Shown here: piece after piece, positions 15,635 to 23,269 of the stretch
Position numbering within the stretch: the stretch's first letter is position 1
Layout of the letters: each line of letters begins with the position of its first letter
DNA from: Rheinheimera sp.
GTDB lineage: Bacteria; Pseudomonadota; Gammaproteobacteria; Enterobacterales; Alteromonadaceae
Direction of reading: 5' to 3'
DNA length: 34,679 bases
NCBI GenBank assembly: GCA_003482455.1
Contig: DMYW01000028.1
Span: forward strand, 12,434-47,112
Translations under genes and position numbers: made by a program
The notes under the pieces: model-generated
Told to the model about the DNA's origin: nothing
The model's input: the letters and a program-made list of their open reading frames with translations, nothing else
The model's database searches: none

Positions 15635-16922
15635 GCTGCAAGTACTCATACCATCGACGGTCAAACGGCAGGCCCAGCTCACCGACGTAGGGCTGATGTC
15701 GCGCCATGCCCGCGGGTTTATGCTGCAGCAACTCGGGCAACATGGCCGTGACAAATGTACCGTCGCGGTCATATTCATAAGCTTGTTTTAATTGGTTAAA
15801 CCAGCGTGCAGGGCTATACAAAGCACCGCTGAGGTAAGCCCAATTGCCATAATTGCTGGCACAGTCGTAATCCAGCAACTGTTGTTCGAACCAGCGCGCA
15901 CCGAGACGCCAATCCACGCCGAGGTCAAACACCAAATAACTCGCTACGAGCTGTCGGCCGCGATTGGATATCAAGCCGGTTTGTGCCAGCAGCCGCATAT
16001 TGGCATCCACCAGTGGCACGCCAGTGCGACCGGCTTGCCATGCGCGTAAGTGCTGCTGTTGCAAATCTTGATGAACGGTCGGCGGTGTTGGATGTCGTGC
16101 TAGACCGGTAAATAGCCGATGGCCTTCTTTGCGACCGACCCAACGAAAGTACTCGCGCCACCATAACTCATAACGCAGCCATTGTGACGATGGGTTTTCG
16201 CCTTGCTGTTGCTCGACGTGAAGGATGCGCTGATACAGCTGGCGGATGCTCAATAGCCCAAGCGCCAGCGGTGTGGAGAAAAAACTAGCAAAGTCGCGCC
16301 CAAGGAGGCCGTTACGGCTGTCTTTGTAATGGCGCATTGGCCCTGCAACGTAGCGCTCTACTTGCTGTAGCCACCAACGTTCGTCCAGCAATCGTGCTGA
16401 CAGCTCCGCTGGGCCAAAAGCCACGTCTGTGTCACTTTGTCTGGGCGCTAATGGCGCGGCTTGGTAACGCGCAGGTTGCGTTGGGCTAGTGGCGAGTGCA
16501 GGTTCACGCAAACGTCGGAACTGGCTATAACTTGGCGGCAGGCTTGCAAGCTCTGGGCGCAGATTATCCCGCAGTAGACCATTGACATCATCAAGCTGGA
16601 TTGGCATGCCTGAGGCTTGCAGCGCTTTGACCAGCTGCAGCTCATAGTGCGCAACGGGCTCTGCCATCACTAGCTGCTGACACTGCAAAGACTCGGCGAT
16701 AGCGATGATTTCATTGGCAGAGTTTGCCGGCTGTGCAGTCACCTGATAGCCAAACTGGCGCAACACGGCAGCAAACTGCGCGAGAAGTTCACGTTTTAGC
16801 TGCGCTTGCCGAGTTTGCTCTGTCGGCGTTCGCAGCAGCACCCAGTCGCCTTGGCATAAGCAGTTCAGCAGTGGGTTGTCATGCAAGCGCGGCGCTTCAT
16901 CAAGGATCACTAACTGCGTCAT
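15612..16922 (-). CDS. Cryptochrome, DASH family
   Basis: A 436-aa flavoprotein of the CRY-DASH clade, recognised by DSRNGLLGRDFASFFSTPLA, ELWWREYFRWVG, VDANMRLLAQTGLISNRGRQ and DYDCASNYGNWAYLSG. CRY-DASH proteins bind FAD and often MTHF and repair CPDs mainly in single-stranded DNA or act in signalling. The N-terminus is odd: the usual WFRNDLR-type opening is replaced by LVILDEAPRLHDNPLL, so the first strand-helix of the antenna domain has diverged and cofactor binding there is uncertain. Its start overlaps the upstream gene's stop in a 4-nt ATGA junction (16919-16922). Confidence 0.92.
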   Translation of the reverse strand: MTQLVILDEAPRLHDNPLLNCLCQGDWVLLRTPTEQTRQAQLKRELLAQFAAVLRQFGYQVTAQPANSANEIIAIAESLQCQQLVMAEPVAHYELQLVKALQASGMPIQLDDVNGLLRDNLRPELASLPPSYSQFRRLREPALATSPTQPARYQAAPLAPRQSDTDVAFGPAELSARLLDERWWLQQVERYVAGPMRHYKDSRNGLLGRDFASFFSTPLALGLLSIRQLYQRILHVEQQQGENPSSQWLRYELWWREYFRWVGRKEGHRLFTGLARHPTPPTVHQDLQQQHLRAWQAGRTGVPLVDANMRLLAQTGLISNRGRQLVASYLVFDLGVDWRLGARWFEQQLLDYDCASNYGNWAYLSGALYSPARWFNQLKQAYEYDRDGTFVTAMLPELLQHKPAGMARHQPYVGELGLPFDRRWYEYLQHADAGLV

Positions 16923-18442
16923 AGCTGCTCCAAGTGGATTAACAAATCACTGGCTTTGTCACGGATCGCCTGTTGTTCGTCGTCCGATTTACGCCGCCAT
17001 TGTTGATAGGTCAATCCAAGCCGCGGGTTGGCGGCCAATTTACTTTCATTACGCGCCAAAAAATCCCAATACAAAGCATTAAACGGGCAGGCGTTGTGAC
17101 CAAGTGTGTCTTTGACTTGGTAGTGACAGTGGTTGCAATAATTGCTCATTTTATGGATGTAGCGACCACTAGCGGCATACGGCTTGGATGCCAACACGCC
17201 GTGATCGGCAAACAGCGCCATGCCAAGGGTATTGGGCAGTTCAACCCACTCATACGCGTCGGCGTACACGGCGAGATACCAGTTACAGACTTGTTCGACG
17301 TCTAAACCCGCCAGTAACGCAAAGTTGCCGGTGATCATTAAACGCTGAATATGGTGCGAGTAGGCGTGGTCAATCGTATGTTGCACCGCCTGCTGCATGC
17401 AGCGCATCTGGGTGTTGCCGGACCAATAAAACCAGGGCAGGGGCCGCGTTGCTTCGAGCGCATTGTGCTTGGCGTAGTTCGGCATCAATAACCAATACAA
17501 ACCTCGCACGTATTCGCGCCAGCCAATAATTTGCCGGATAAAGCCCTCGGCAGCTGCCAGCGGTACCTTGCCAGAGCGATAGGCATATTCCACCTGCTGA
17601 CACATCCAGCGGGCATCTAACAAACCGCAGTTCAAGTACGCAGCGCTGACGCTATGAAACACAAATGGCGCATCTAGGCGCATCGCATCTTGGTAGCGGC
17701 CGAAATGCGGTAGCTGCGCTTCGACAAAATGTAAAAAAGCAGCGCGAGCGTCCTTGCTCGTCACTGCGTAAGCAAAGGTGTCGGCATTGCCCATGTGGTC
17801 GGGGAATTGCTGTTTTACTAAGGCAATCACTTGCTGGGTCAAGTCGTCGGGTTCAAACCAACGCGGCGACACCAGCGTCAAATCTTTGGGTAAGGCCTCG
17901 CGGTTGTCCGCATCAAAATTCCACTGGCCACCGCAAGGCTGCGCACCGTCCATCAACAGGCCTGTGTAGCGGCGCATGTCGCGGTAGAAGTATTCCATCC
18001 GGTATTGTTTGCGACCTTGCGCCCATTGTTGAAACTGCTGATGGCTGCAGATGAACCGGTCGTCCGGCAGGATCTGAACCGGCTTTTGCAGCAGTTCTGC
18101 CCAGCTCGCCATCTGTTGGGCGAGGCGATATTCGCCCGCTTCCGTGACCAGCAACGAGGTTAGGTGCGGCCTTTCGGCAAAAATTTGCTGAGCCGCTGCA
18201 AGCAAACTGCGGCAGCCTTGTACATAATCGATATAGATAAGGTCACAGCCCTGCAGCTTCAGGGCGCGCGCAAAGTGACGCATGGCCGAAAACAGCAAGA
18301 CGATTTTGTGCTGGTGGTGGCGGACATAACTGGCTTCTTCCACCACTTCGGCTAGCAGCACACAGTCGCCAGGTTGCCATTGCCGAAGCGATGACATTGA
18401 TGGAGTAAGCTGGTCTCCCAGCAGCAGAATTAATCGACTCAT
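16919..18442 (-). CDS. Iron-sulfur (6-4) photolyase, PhrB/FeS-BCP type
   Basis: A 507-aa member of the deoxyribodipyrimidine photolyase-related (DPRP) family, whose studied member, Agrobacterium PhrB, is a prokaryotic (6-4) photolyase with FAD, a lumazine antenna and a [4Fe-4S] cluster. The N-terminus SRLILLLGDQLTPS is typical. Four cysteines at 348, 436, 439 and 452 (CNHCHY and NACPFN) have the same spacing as PhrB C350/C438/C441/C454, so the cluster should be present. ATG 18442 sits ten nt after AGGA; ATG 18451 is only one nt from it and is disfavoured. It is first in a three-gene photolyase operon whose promoter must lie in 18443-18667; I could not place it securely. Confidence 0.93.
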   Translation of the reverse strand: MSRLILLLGDQLTPSMSSLRQWQPGDCVLLAEVVEEASYVRHHQHKIVLLFSAMRHFARALKLQGCDLIYIDYVQGCRSLLAAAQQIFAERPHLTSLLVTEAGEYRLAQQMASWAELLQKPVQILPDDRFICSHQQFQQWAQGRKQYRMEYFYRDMRRYTGLLMDGAQPCGGQWNFDADNREALPKDLTLVSPRWFEPDDLTQQVIALVKQQFPDHMGNADTFAYAVTSKDARAAFLHFVEAQLPHFGRYQDAMRLDAPFVFHSVSAAYLNCGLLDARWMCQQVEYAYRSGKVPLAAAEGFIRQIIGWREYVRGLYWLLMPNYAKHNALEATRPLPWFYWSGNTQMRCMQQAVQHTIDHAYSHHIQRLMITGNFALLAGLDVEQVCNWYLAVYADAYEWVELPNTLGMALFADHGVLASKPYAASGRYIHKMSNYCNHCHYQVKDTLGHNACPFNALYWDFLARNESKLAANPRLGLTYQQWRRKSDDEQQAIRDKASDLLIHLEQL

Positions 18443-18667
18443 AGCTACCATGTCCTGTATTCATCGACTAATACGGCATGGCACTGCAAATTGGATCAAT
18501 CTGCAAATCAACCGCTTACATTTACAAGTTGCTAAAAATTAGATAGCTTAAAATTTGTGCAATAAACCCGCTTTCAAATAAACAAGCGTTGACCTTGATC
18601 TGGGGCATTTTTGCAGCACAAGCCACACTAAGGCGGCACATTAGGACTTAGCAGCAGGACAACACAG

Positions 18668-20017
18668 GTGGATAAGTTAGAGCGTATTTTATTGCACGTC
18701 TCCGAGATGCCAGAAATTGACACGGGTGCTTTAGATCAAGCGCAAGCGTTAATTCTATCCAGTCTACAAGCAGGCCTTGGCACCGAACGCGTCAGCTTGT
18801 GGTTCTATGAAGATGGCGGCAGTGTGATGCAATGCCAAATCCTGCTGGCGCAGGGCCAGTGGCACAACGAGCCGCTGCAACTCACGGCGCAGCAGTTCCC
18901 TGATTATTTTCAAGCCATCGCCAGTGCCAGAGCCTTAGCGGTTGCGGATGCGCGTGAAGATCCACGAACCCGTGAGTTTCGCGACGGTTATCTAATACCG
19001 CATGATATCTGCGCTATGTTAGACGTGCCGGTACGGTATCAAGGTCGAGTGATCGGTATTATTTGCTGCGAACAATTGCAGTTTGTGCGGCATTGGAGCG
19101 CGCCTGAGATCCGCTTTGCTGGTGCCTTGGCCGATTTAATTGGCCGTGCTATTAATGCCAATCGCTGGTCGCGTACCCAAGCGCAATTAGAACAAGCCAA
19201 CCGTCAATTAGATCGGCGCGCGTCACAAAGTGAACATACGGCGGCCAAAGCGCAAGAGCAGGTGCAATACGCGCATGAGCAGTTGGTCAGCCATACCAAA
19301 TTCGCCACGCTCGGCAGTTTAGTGGCAGGCATCACCCATGAAGTCGCGACGCCGCTGAGTGTTGCTTTGACTGCGAACAGTCATCAGCAGCAACTGCTAG
19401 AGCAATTTAGTCAGGCCATCGACGATAAGAGTTTAACCTTGCAGCAAGCGCGTTATCAGTTGCAGTTACTGCGTGAAAGCCAGCAGTTAGTGCAAGCGAA
19501 CTTGCAACGTGCTGAGCGATTAATGCACCAATTTAAAGAAACCGCAGCCCATCAAACCCGTAGCAACGCTACTGCCGTGGCGCTGCGCCAGCTGGTGGTT
19601 GACTTGCTTGCCAGCCTAAAACCGATGACAGCACCACTGCAGGTGCAAAGCGAAGTGCATATCGACCCCAGTTTGGTGCTGATTAGTAGTGCCGATGTGT
19701 GGTTGCAGATCTTAACCAATTTGGTGAGCAACTCGTGTTTGCACGCGTTTGTGGGCGTTAGTAACCCGTCTATTCAGATCTGGGCGCATCTGGATGAAAA
19801 CCATCAATTGACTTTGGAATACCAAGACAATGGCGTAGGGTTGTCGACTTTGGCGCAAGACCATTTGTATGAACCATTTTTTACCACGAAGGCGGGGCAA
19901 GGCGGCACAGGTCTTGGTATGTCAATCATTCGGCAATTGGTGGAAAAGCGTTTGGAAGGCCAGCTGGAGGTCGTTAATCGGCAAGGTTTTTACGCCCGGA
20001 TCCGCTGTTTAGCCTGA
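18668..20017 (+). CDS. Cytosolic GAF-domain sensor histidine kinase
   Basis: A 449-aa soluble kinase without membrane segments. Residues about 15-165 are a GAF domain (SLWFYED ... DICAMLDVPVRYQGRVIGI). A coiled coil spans about 168-212. The H-box is LVAGITHEVATPLSVALT with phosphoacceptor His224. The ATP-binding domain carries the N-box LTNLVSNSCLHAF, G1 DNGVGL, F-box EPFFTTK and G2 GGTGLGMSI. The start is GTG 18668, with AGGA (18655-18658) nine nt upstream. No response regulator gene adjoins it, so it is an orphan or signals to one elsewhere. It is divergent from the photolyase operon (225-nt gap), which raises a link to light or redox; the GAF domain lacks an obvious bilin-binding motif. 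Confidence 0.92.
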   Translation: MDKLERILLHVSEMPEIDTGALDQAQALILSSLQAGLGTERVSLWFYEDGGSVMQCQILLAQGQWHNEPLQLTAQQFPDYFQAIASARALAVADAREDPRTREFRDGYLIPHDICAMLDVPVRYQGRVIGIICCEQLQFVRHWSAPEIRFAGALADLIGRAINANRWSRTQAQLEQANRQLDRRASQSEHTAAKAQEQVQYAHEQLVSHTKFATLGSLVAGITHEVATPLSVALTANSHQQQLLEQFSQAIDDKSLTLQQARYQLQLLRESQQLVQANLQRAERLMHQFKETAAHQTRSNATAVALRQLVVDLLASLKPMTAPLQVQSEVHIDPSLVLISSADVWLQILTNLVSNSCLHAFVGVSNPSIQIWAHLDENHQLTLEYQDNGVGLSTLAQDHLYEPFFTTKAGQGGTGLGMSIIRQLVEKRLEGQLEVVNRQGFYARIRCLA

Positions 20018-20022
20018 ATTTT

Positions 20023-20037
20023 TGTGATAATGTCACA
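20023..20037. promoter_or_regulatory. Zur-like palindromic operator upstream of the DUF2796 gene
   Basis: TGTGATAATGTCACA is a near-perfect palindrome matching 12 of 15 positions of the enterobacterial Zur core TGTTATAATATAACA as I recall it. It overlaps an extended -10 element (TGTGATAAT, 20023-20031), as a repressor site should, and ends 28 nt before the start codon at 20066. It also resembles a CRP half-site pair, but the spacing is 5 rather than 6. Confidence 0.55.
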
Positions 20038-20065
20038 GTTATTTGCAAGCGAAGTGACCCTTTCG

Positions 20066-20560
20066 ATGAAATTTAAAATCAGCTTATTCGCTATGCTGTG
20101 TTCAAGTGCCCTGTTGGCACAACAGCATGCGCATCAACATGGTATCGCCAACGCCACCCTGGTCATTGACCAGCAACAAATCGAATGGCAAATGGATATT
20201 CCGGCCGATCAAGTGGTCGGGTTTGAACATGCGCCTAACACCCCGCAAGAGCAAGCGCAGCAAGCCGCGCAACTGCAAAATTTGCAACCACATAGTTGGT
20301 TGGTGTGGCCAAGTGCAGCGAATTGCCAGCTGAAAAATGCCAGTTTTGCGCCAGAGCCAGGTGATTCAGCCCATGTGGATTATGTCAGCAGTGCAAGCTG
20401 GCAGTGTGCAGATGTCAGTCAGATCAAACAATTGCAGCTGGATTTGTTCGCGCTGACCACGGGTTTAGAGCAAGTGCAATTGCAATATGTCACGCCGCAA
20501 GGGCAAGGCGCCGCTACGTTGACCATGGATCAAAATCAGCTGTCGTTTGCTGACAACTAA
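20066..20560 (+). CDS. Periplasmic DUF2796 protein, putative zinc-related
   Basis: A 164-aa exported protein with signal peptide KISLFAMLCSSALLA (residues 4-18), then a His-rich stretch QQHAHQHG typical of DUF2796. Two later cysteines (ANCQLKN, WQCADV) may form a disulfide. The family has no proven activity; the His cluster implies metal binding. The homologous gene in Pseudomonas aeruginosa (PA4063) lies with ABC-exporter genes under Zur control. The start is M at 20066: upstream in-frame starts from 20024 lie inside the operator/-10 element. A bidirectional terminator separates it from the convergent DUF3299 gene. Confidence 0.82.
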   Translation: MKFKISLFAMLCSSALLAQQHAHQHGIANATLVIDQQQIEWQMDIPADQVVGFEHAPNTPQEQAQQAAQLQNLQPHSWLVWPSAANCQLKNASFAPEPGDSAHVDYVSSASWQCADVSQIKQLQLDLFALTTGLEQVQLQYVTPQGQGAATLTMDQNQLSFADN

Positions 20561-20590
20561 TCAAGACGAATCACAGGTCGAACACCAAAC

Positions 20591-20617
20591 AAAAAGCCGG
20601 GAGATCCCGGCTTTTTT
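20591..20617. terminator. Bidirectional terminator between DUF2796 and DUF3299 genes
   Basis: AAAAA-GCCGGG-agat-CCCGGC-TTTTTT. A-run and T-run flank a GC-only 6-bp stem, so it can serve both convergent genes. Confidence 0.92.
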
Positions 20618-20630
20618 GTCCGGTTCGCCT

Positions 20631-21179
20631 TTATTCGTAAGGCGTGATAGCGCTGGCTTTTAAGCTGTACGCAGAATTGGCTAAATCGTGGCTCATTTTG
20701 TCCGTGGTTAACACGCCTTCAATCCAAAATGGGTTGTAAATCATGTCGGCTTTGAGGCCTTTGGCGTTGGTGACAAACACGATTTGATTCGGTGGTGGCG
20801 GTGGCACATGGATACAGGCGCCGAAATATGGGACTAAGAAAAACGAGGTAATGTTTTGCTCAGCATCGTATTCAATAGGCACGACAAACCCTGGCAGTCG
20901 AACTTTTTTGCCGTTTAACTCGCCACGAACTTTCGCCGATTGCATCACATCGCCAAACTGCGAGTTCCCTTGGTTGATGGCACTGCCAGCACCTTCGCCA
21001 CCTTCATGACTGACTTGCGGCAAGTTTTCCATTTTTTCCCGGTCATCATCGGGCAATAAATCCATCCATTCCAATGTTCGGACATCGGTTGCCGCAGCCT
21101 TAGTGTCTGCAGCGGTTGCAACAACGGGCGTCATTGCGACCAATGTCAAAGATAATCCTATCAACAGCGGTTTTAACAT
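20631..21179 (-). CDS. Periplasmic DUF3299 protein
   Basis: A 182-aa exported protein: signal peptide ends near TPVVATA (residues 17-23), followed by an acidic linker and the DUF3299 domain with LPGFVVPIEYD, FFLVPYFGACIHVPPPPPNQ and WIEGVL. The single Cys-His pair in ACIHVPPPPP is the family's most conserved feature and may bind metal. Function unknown. It is divergent from the ABC genes, with a Zur-like palindrome in the 72-nt intergenic space, and forms with DUF2796 and the ABC pair a conserved cluster known in Pseudomonas (PA4063-PA4066). ATG 21179 gives a proper signal peptide. Confidence 0.87.
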   Translation of the reverse strand: MLKPLLIGLSLTLVAMTPVVATAADTKAAATDVRTLEWMDLLPDDDREKMENLPQVSHEGGEGAGSAINQGNSQFGDVMQSAKVRGELNGKKVRLPGFVVPIEYDAEQNITSFFLVPYFGACIHVPPPPPNQIVFVTNAKGLKADMIYNPFWIEGVLTTDKMSHDLANSAYSLKASAITPYE

Positions 21180-21200
21180 TAGAGCTTACTCGTTACTGTA

Positions 21201-21215
21201 TGTTATAAAATCACG
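21201..21215. promoter_or_regulatory. Zur-like palindromic operator between DUF3299 and the ABC operon
   Basis: TGTTATAAAATCACG matches 12 of 15 positions of the Zur core as I recall it and resembles the site at 20023-20037 (shared TGTnATAA and TCAC). It sits in the divergent promoter region, where it could control both directions. A -10-like TATCAT at 21225-21230 would place it over the -35 region of the ABC promoter. Confidence 0.5.
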
Positions 21216-21251
21216 TTTTGTCCGTATCATATCAAAAGCAGGTTCGTCCTT

Positions 21252-21956
21252 GTGTTAAACGATCCGAATATTCCCGCGCTTGAACTCAAAAATTGTCAGT
21301 TCCAATACCCTAACCAGGGGTTTTTATTGCAACTGCCTGATCTTCGCTTAATGACAGGCCAACATTTGTTTGTCCGTGGCGCTTCCGGGTCTGGCAAGAC
21401 TACACTGCTGAATTTGCTATCTGGGATCTCCGGCGTGACGAGCGGCGACATTTTGTTGCATGGTCAGCCGTTTCAACCGGCGACGGCGGCTAGACGTGAC
21501 CGGATCCGCGCAGCACAAATTGGTGTGGTATTTCAACAGCTTAATTTAATACCGTATTTGTCGGTGCTCGACAACGTGTTATTGGGACAAGCATTTGCTG
21601 GCGGGAAAGCGGCGGTGTTTATTGCCCGAGCGCAGCATTTGTTAACCCGACTGGATATCGACCAAACGTTGTGGCAACGGCCAGCGAGTCAGCTCAGTAT
21701 TGGCCAGCAGCAACGTGTGGCGATCGCCAGAGCCTTACTCGGCGAGCCGGTCTTGTTAATTGCCGACGAACCCACTTCGGCACTTGATGCTGACAACCGT
21801 GATGCTTTTATGCGCTTAATGCTGGATGAAGCGGGGCGCTGTGGCACCACAGTGGTGTTTGTCAGTCATGACGCGGCGCTATCCCGTTATTTTCACTGGA
21901 CATTGGATATGGCGCAGTTGGCGCAAGGTATGGTGGAGGTCGCAGCATGTTGTTAA
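21252..21956 (+). CDS. ABC transporter ATP-binding protein (LolD/MacB-like)
   Basis: A 234-aa ATPase with Walker A GASGSGKTT (near residue 50), Q-loop VFQQLNLIPYLSVLDN, signature LSIGQQQRVAIARALL, Walker B LLIADEPTSALD and H-loop FVSHD. The QLNLIP context after the Q-loop places it in the LolD/MacB/FtsE group that partners FtsX-fold permeases in mechanotransmission rather than classical import. The start is GTG 21252 with AGGT at 21240-21243. It overlaps the permease gene by ten nt. The cluster context suggests a zinc-responsive envelope function, possibly export or extraction of a metal-linked component. Confidence 0.93.
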   Translation: MLNDPNIPALELKNCQFQYPNQGFLLQLPDLRLMTGQHLFVRGASGSGKTTLLNLLSGISGVTSGDILLHGQPFQPATAARRDRIRAAQIGVVFQQLNLIPYLSVLDNVLLGQAFAGGKAAVFIARAQHLLTRLDIDQTLWQRPASQLSIGQQQRVAIARALLGEPVLLIADEPTSALDADNRDAFMRLMLDEAGRCGTTVVFVSHDAALSRYFHWTLDMAQLAQGMVEVAACC

Positions 21957-23209
21957 AACTCGCGCGGCAAAGTTTGTGGAATCGTCGCGCCACTGCGTTG
22001 ATGACCTTGTTGTCTTTGTGTATTTCTATCGCGTTATTGCTTGGTATTGACCATCTGCGCCTTGAAGCCAAACGCAGTTTCACCAGCACAGTCTCCAGTA
22101 CGGATTTAATTGTCGGTGCGCGGTCTGGGCAACTCAATTTATTGCTCTACAGCGTGTTTCGGATTGGCAACGCGACCAACAACATTCAGTGGCAGCACTA
22201 CCAGCAATTAAAAGCGCACCCGCAAGTGGTGTGGAGTGTGCCGCTATCGCTTGGGGATTCGCACAAAGGCTTTCGGGTAGTGGGCACTACGGGCGACTAC
22301 TTCAGGTTTTTCCGCTACGGCGAGCAACAAGCGTTGCAACTGGCGCAAGGGCAGGTATTTCAGGGCGTGTATGAGACAGTGCTTGGCGCTGAAGTTGCGC
22401 GGAAACTGAATTACCAACTGGGCGATCAAATCATCTTGTCGCATGGGGTGGGCAGCGTCAGTTTTAGCCAGCACAAAGACCAGCCGTTTACCGTGGTCGG
22501 TATTTTAGCGCCGACTGGCACGCCGGTGGACCAAAGTGTTCATGTCACCTTGGAAGGCATCGAAGCTATTCATTTAGGCTGGGCCGGTGGTGCGCCAGCT
22601 TTTGGTCGTAAACAAGCGCCGACGCCAAGCGCCGAGCAATTGGCGCAGCTGCAACCCACGCAAATTACCGCTTTTATGTTGGGCTTAAAATCCAAAGTCG
22701 CAACGTTTGCCGTGCAGCGGCAAATCAATGAATTTAAAGCAGAACCTTTGTCGGCTATTTTGCCAGGCGCCGCATTGGCGGAATTATGGCAAATGCTCAG
22801 CATGGTGGAGAATCTGTTATTGCTGATCACTGCGTGTGTGCTGGCGGCCGGCTTGATTGGGCTGACCACCACCTTGCTGGCAGCAATGAAAGAGCGGCAA
22901 CGCGAAATGGCGATTCTGCGGGCGATCGGCGCGCGGCCTTGGCAGTTGTTTTTATTAATCGAATTGGAAGTCTTGTTATTAGTGCTAAGCTCGATCCTGG
23001 GTGCTTTTGTTCTTCTGATGGGGACGCTTGCCTTATTAAAACCCGTGCTCAGCAGTCAATATGGCTTGGTGATTGCCGTTGTACCGTGGCATGACCATAC
23101 AGCGTTATGGCTGGGGATTGTCATGGGCTTAAGTTTGCTGTTGGGGGCGTTGCCGTCGTATCTGACCTACCGGCAAAGTTTGGCGCAAGGGATGCAAGTG
23201 CGTTTGTAG
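21947..23209 (+). CDS. FtsX-like ABC transporter permease
   Basis: A 420-aa inner-membrane protein of the MacB/LolCE/FtsX type: one N-terminal helix (ALMTLLSLCISIALLLGI, residues 17-34), a periplasmic MacB_PCD domain (about 40-270), and three C-terminal helices beginning at LLLLITACVLAAGLIGL. The cytoplasmic coupling segment MKERQREMAILRAIGARPWQ is the family hallmark. A strong ribosome site GGAGG (21935-21939) lies within the ATPase gene, and the 10-nt overlap implies coupled expression. It corresponds to the permease of the Pseudomonas PA4063-PA4066-type cluster. The substrate is not known. Confidence 0.92.
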   Translation: MLLKLARQSLWNRRATALMTLLSLCISIALLLGIDHLRLEAKRSFTSTVSSTDLIVGARSGQLNLLLYSVFRIGNATNNIQWQHYQQLKAHPQVVWSVPLSLGDSHKGFRVVGTTGDYFRFFRYGEQQALQLAQGQVFQGVYETVLGAEVARKLNYQLGDQIILSHGVGSVSFSQHKDQPFTVVGILAPTGTPVDQSVHVTLEGIEAIHLGWAGGAPAFGRKQAPTPSAEQLAQLQPTQITAFMLGLKSKVATFAVQRQINEFKAEPLSAILPGAALAELWQMLSMVENLLLLITACVLAAGLIGLTTTLLAAMKERQREMAILRAIGARPWQLFLLIELEVLLLVLSSILGAFVLLMGTLALLKPVLSSQYGLVIAVVPWHDHTALWLGIVMGLSLLLGALPSYLTYRQSLAQGMQVRL

Positions 23210-23269
23210 GCTGGAGCTCATCGCAAGTCCTTGTTATAGTTCAAACATATTCAGCTGTCTGAGAGTGCT

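Noticed and set aside
15635..15778. N-terminal extension of the third photolyase to 15778
   Set aside because: The added 48 residues are the CRY-DASH gene read in another frame; the photolyase fold begins at M 15634.
17665..18054. 129-codon plus-strand frame inside the iron-sulfur photolyase gene
   Set aside because: Shadow of a conserved coding region; Arg-rich with no ribosome site or recognisable domain.
20023..20037. CRP site
   Set aside because: TGTGA and TCACA are present but separated by 5 nt instead of 6; the match to the second palindrome at 21201 and the cluster identity favour Zur.
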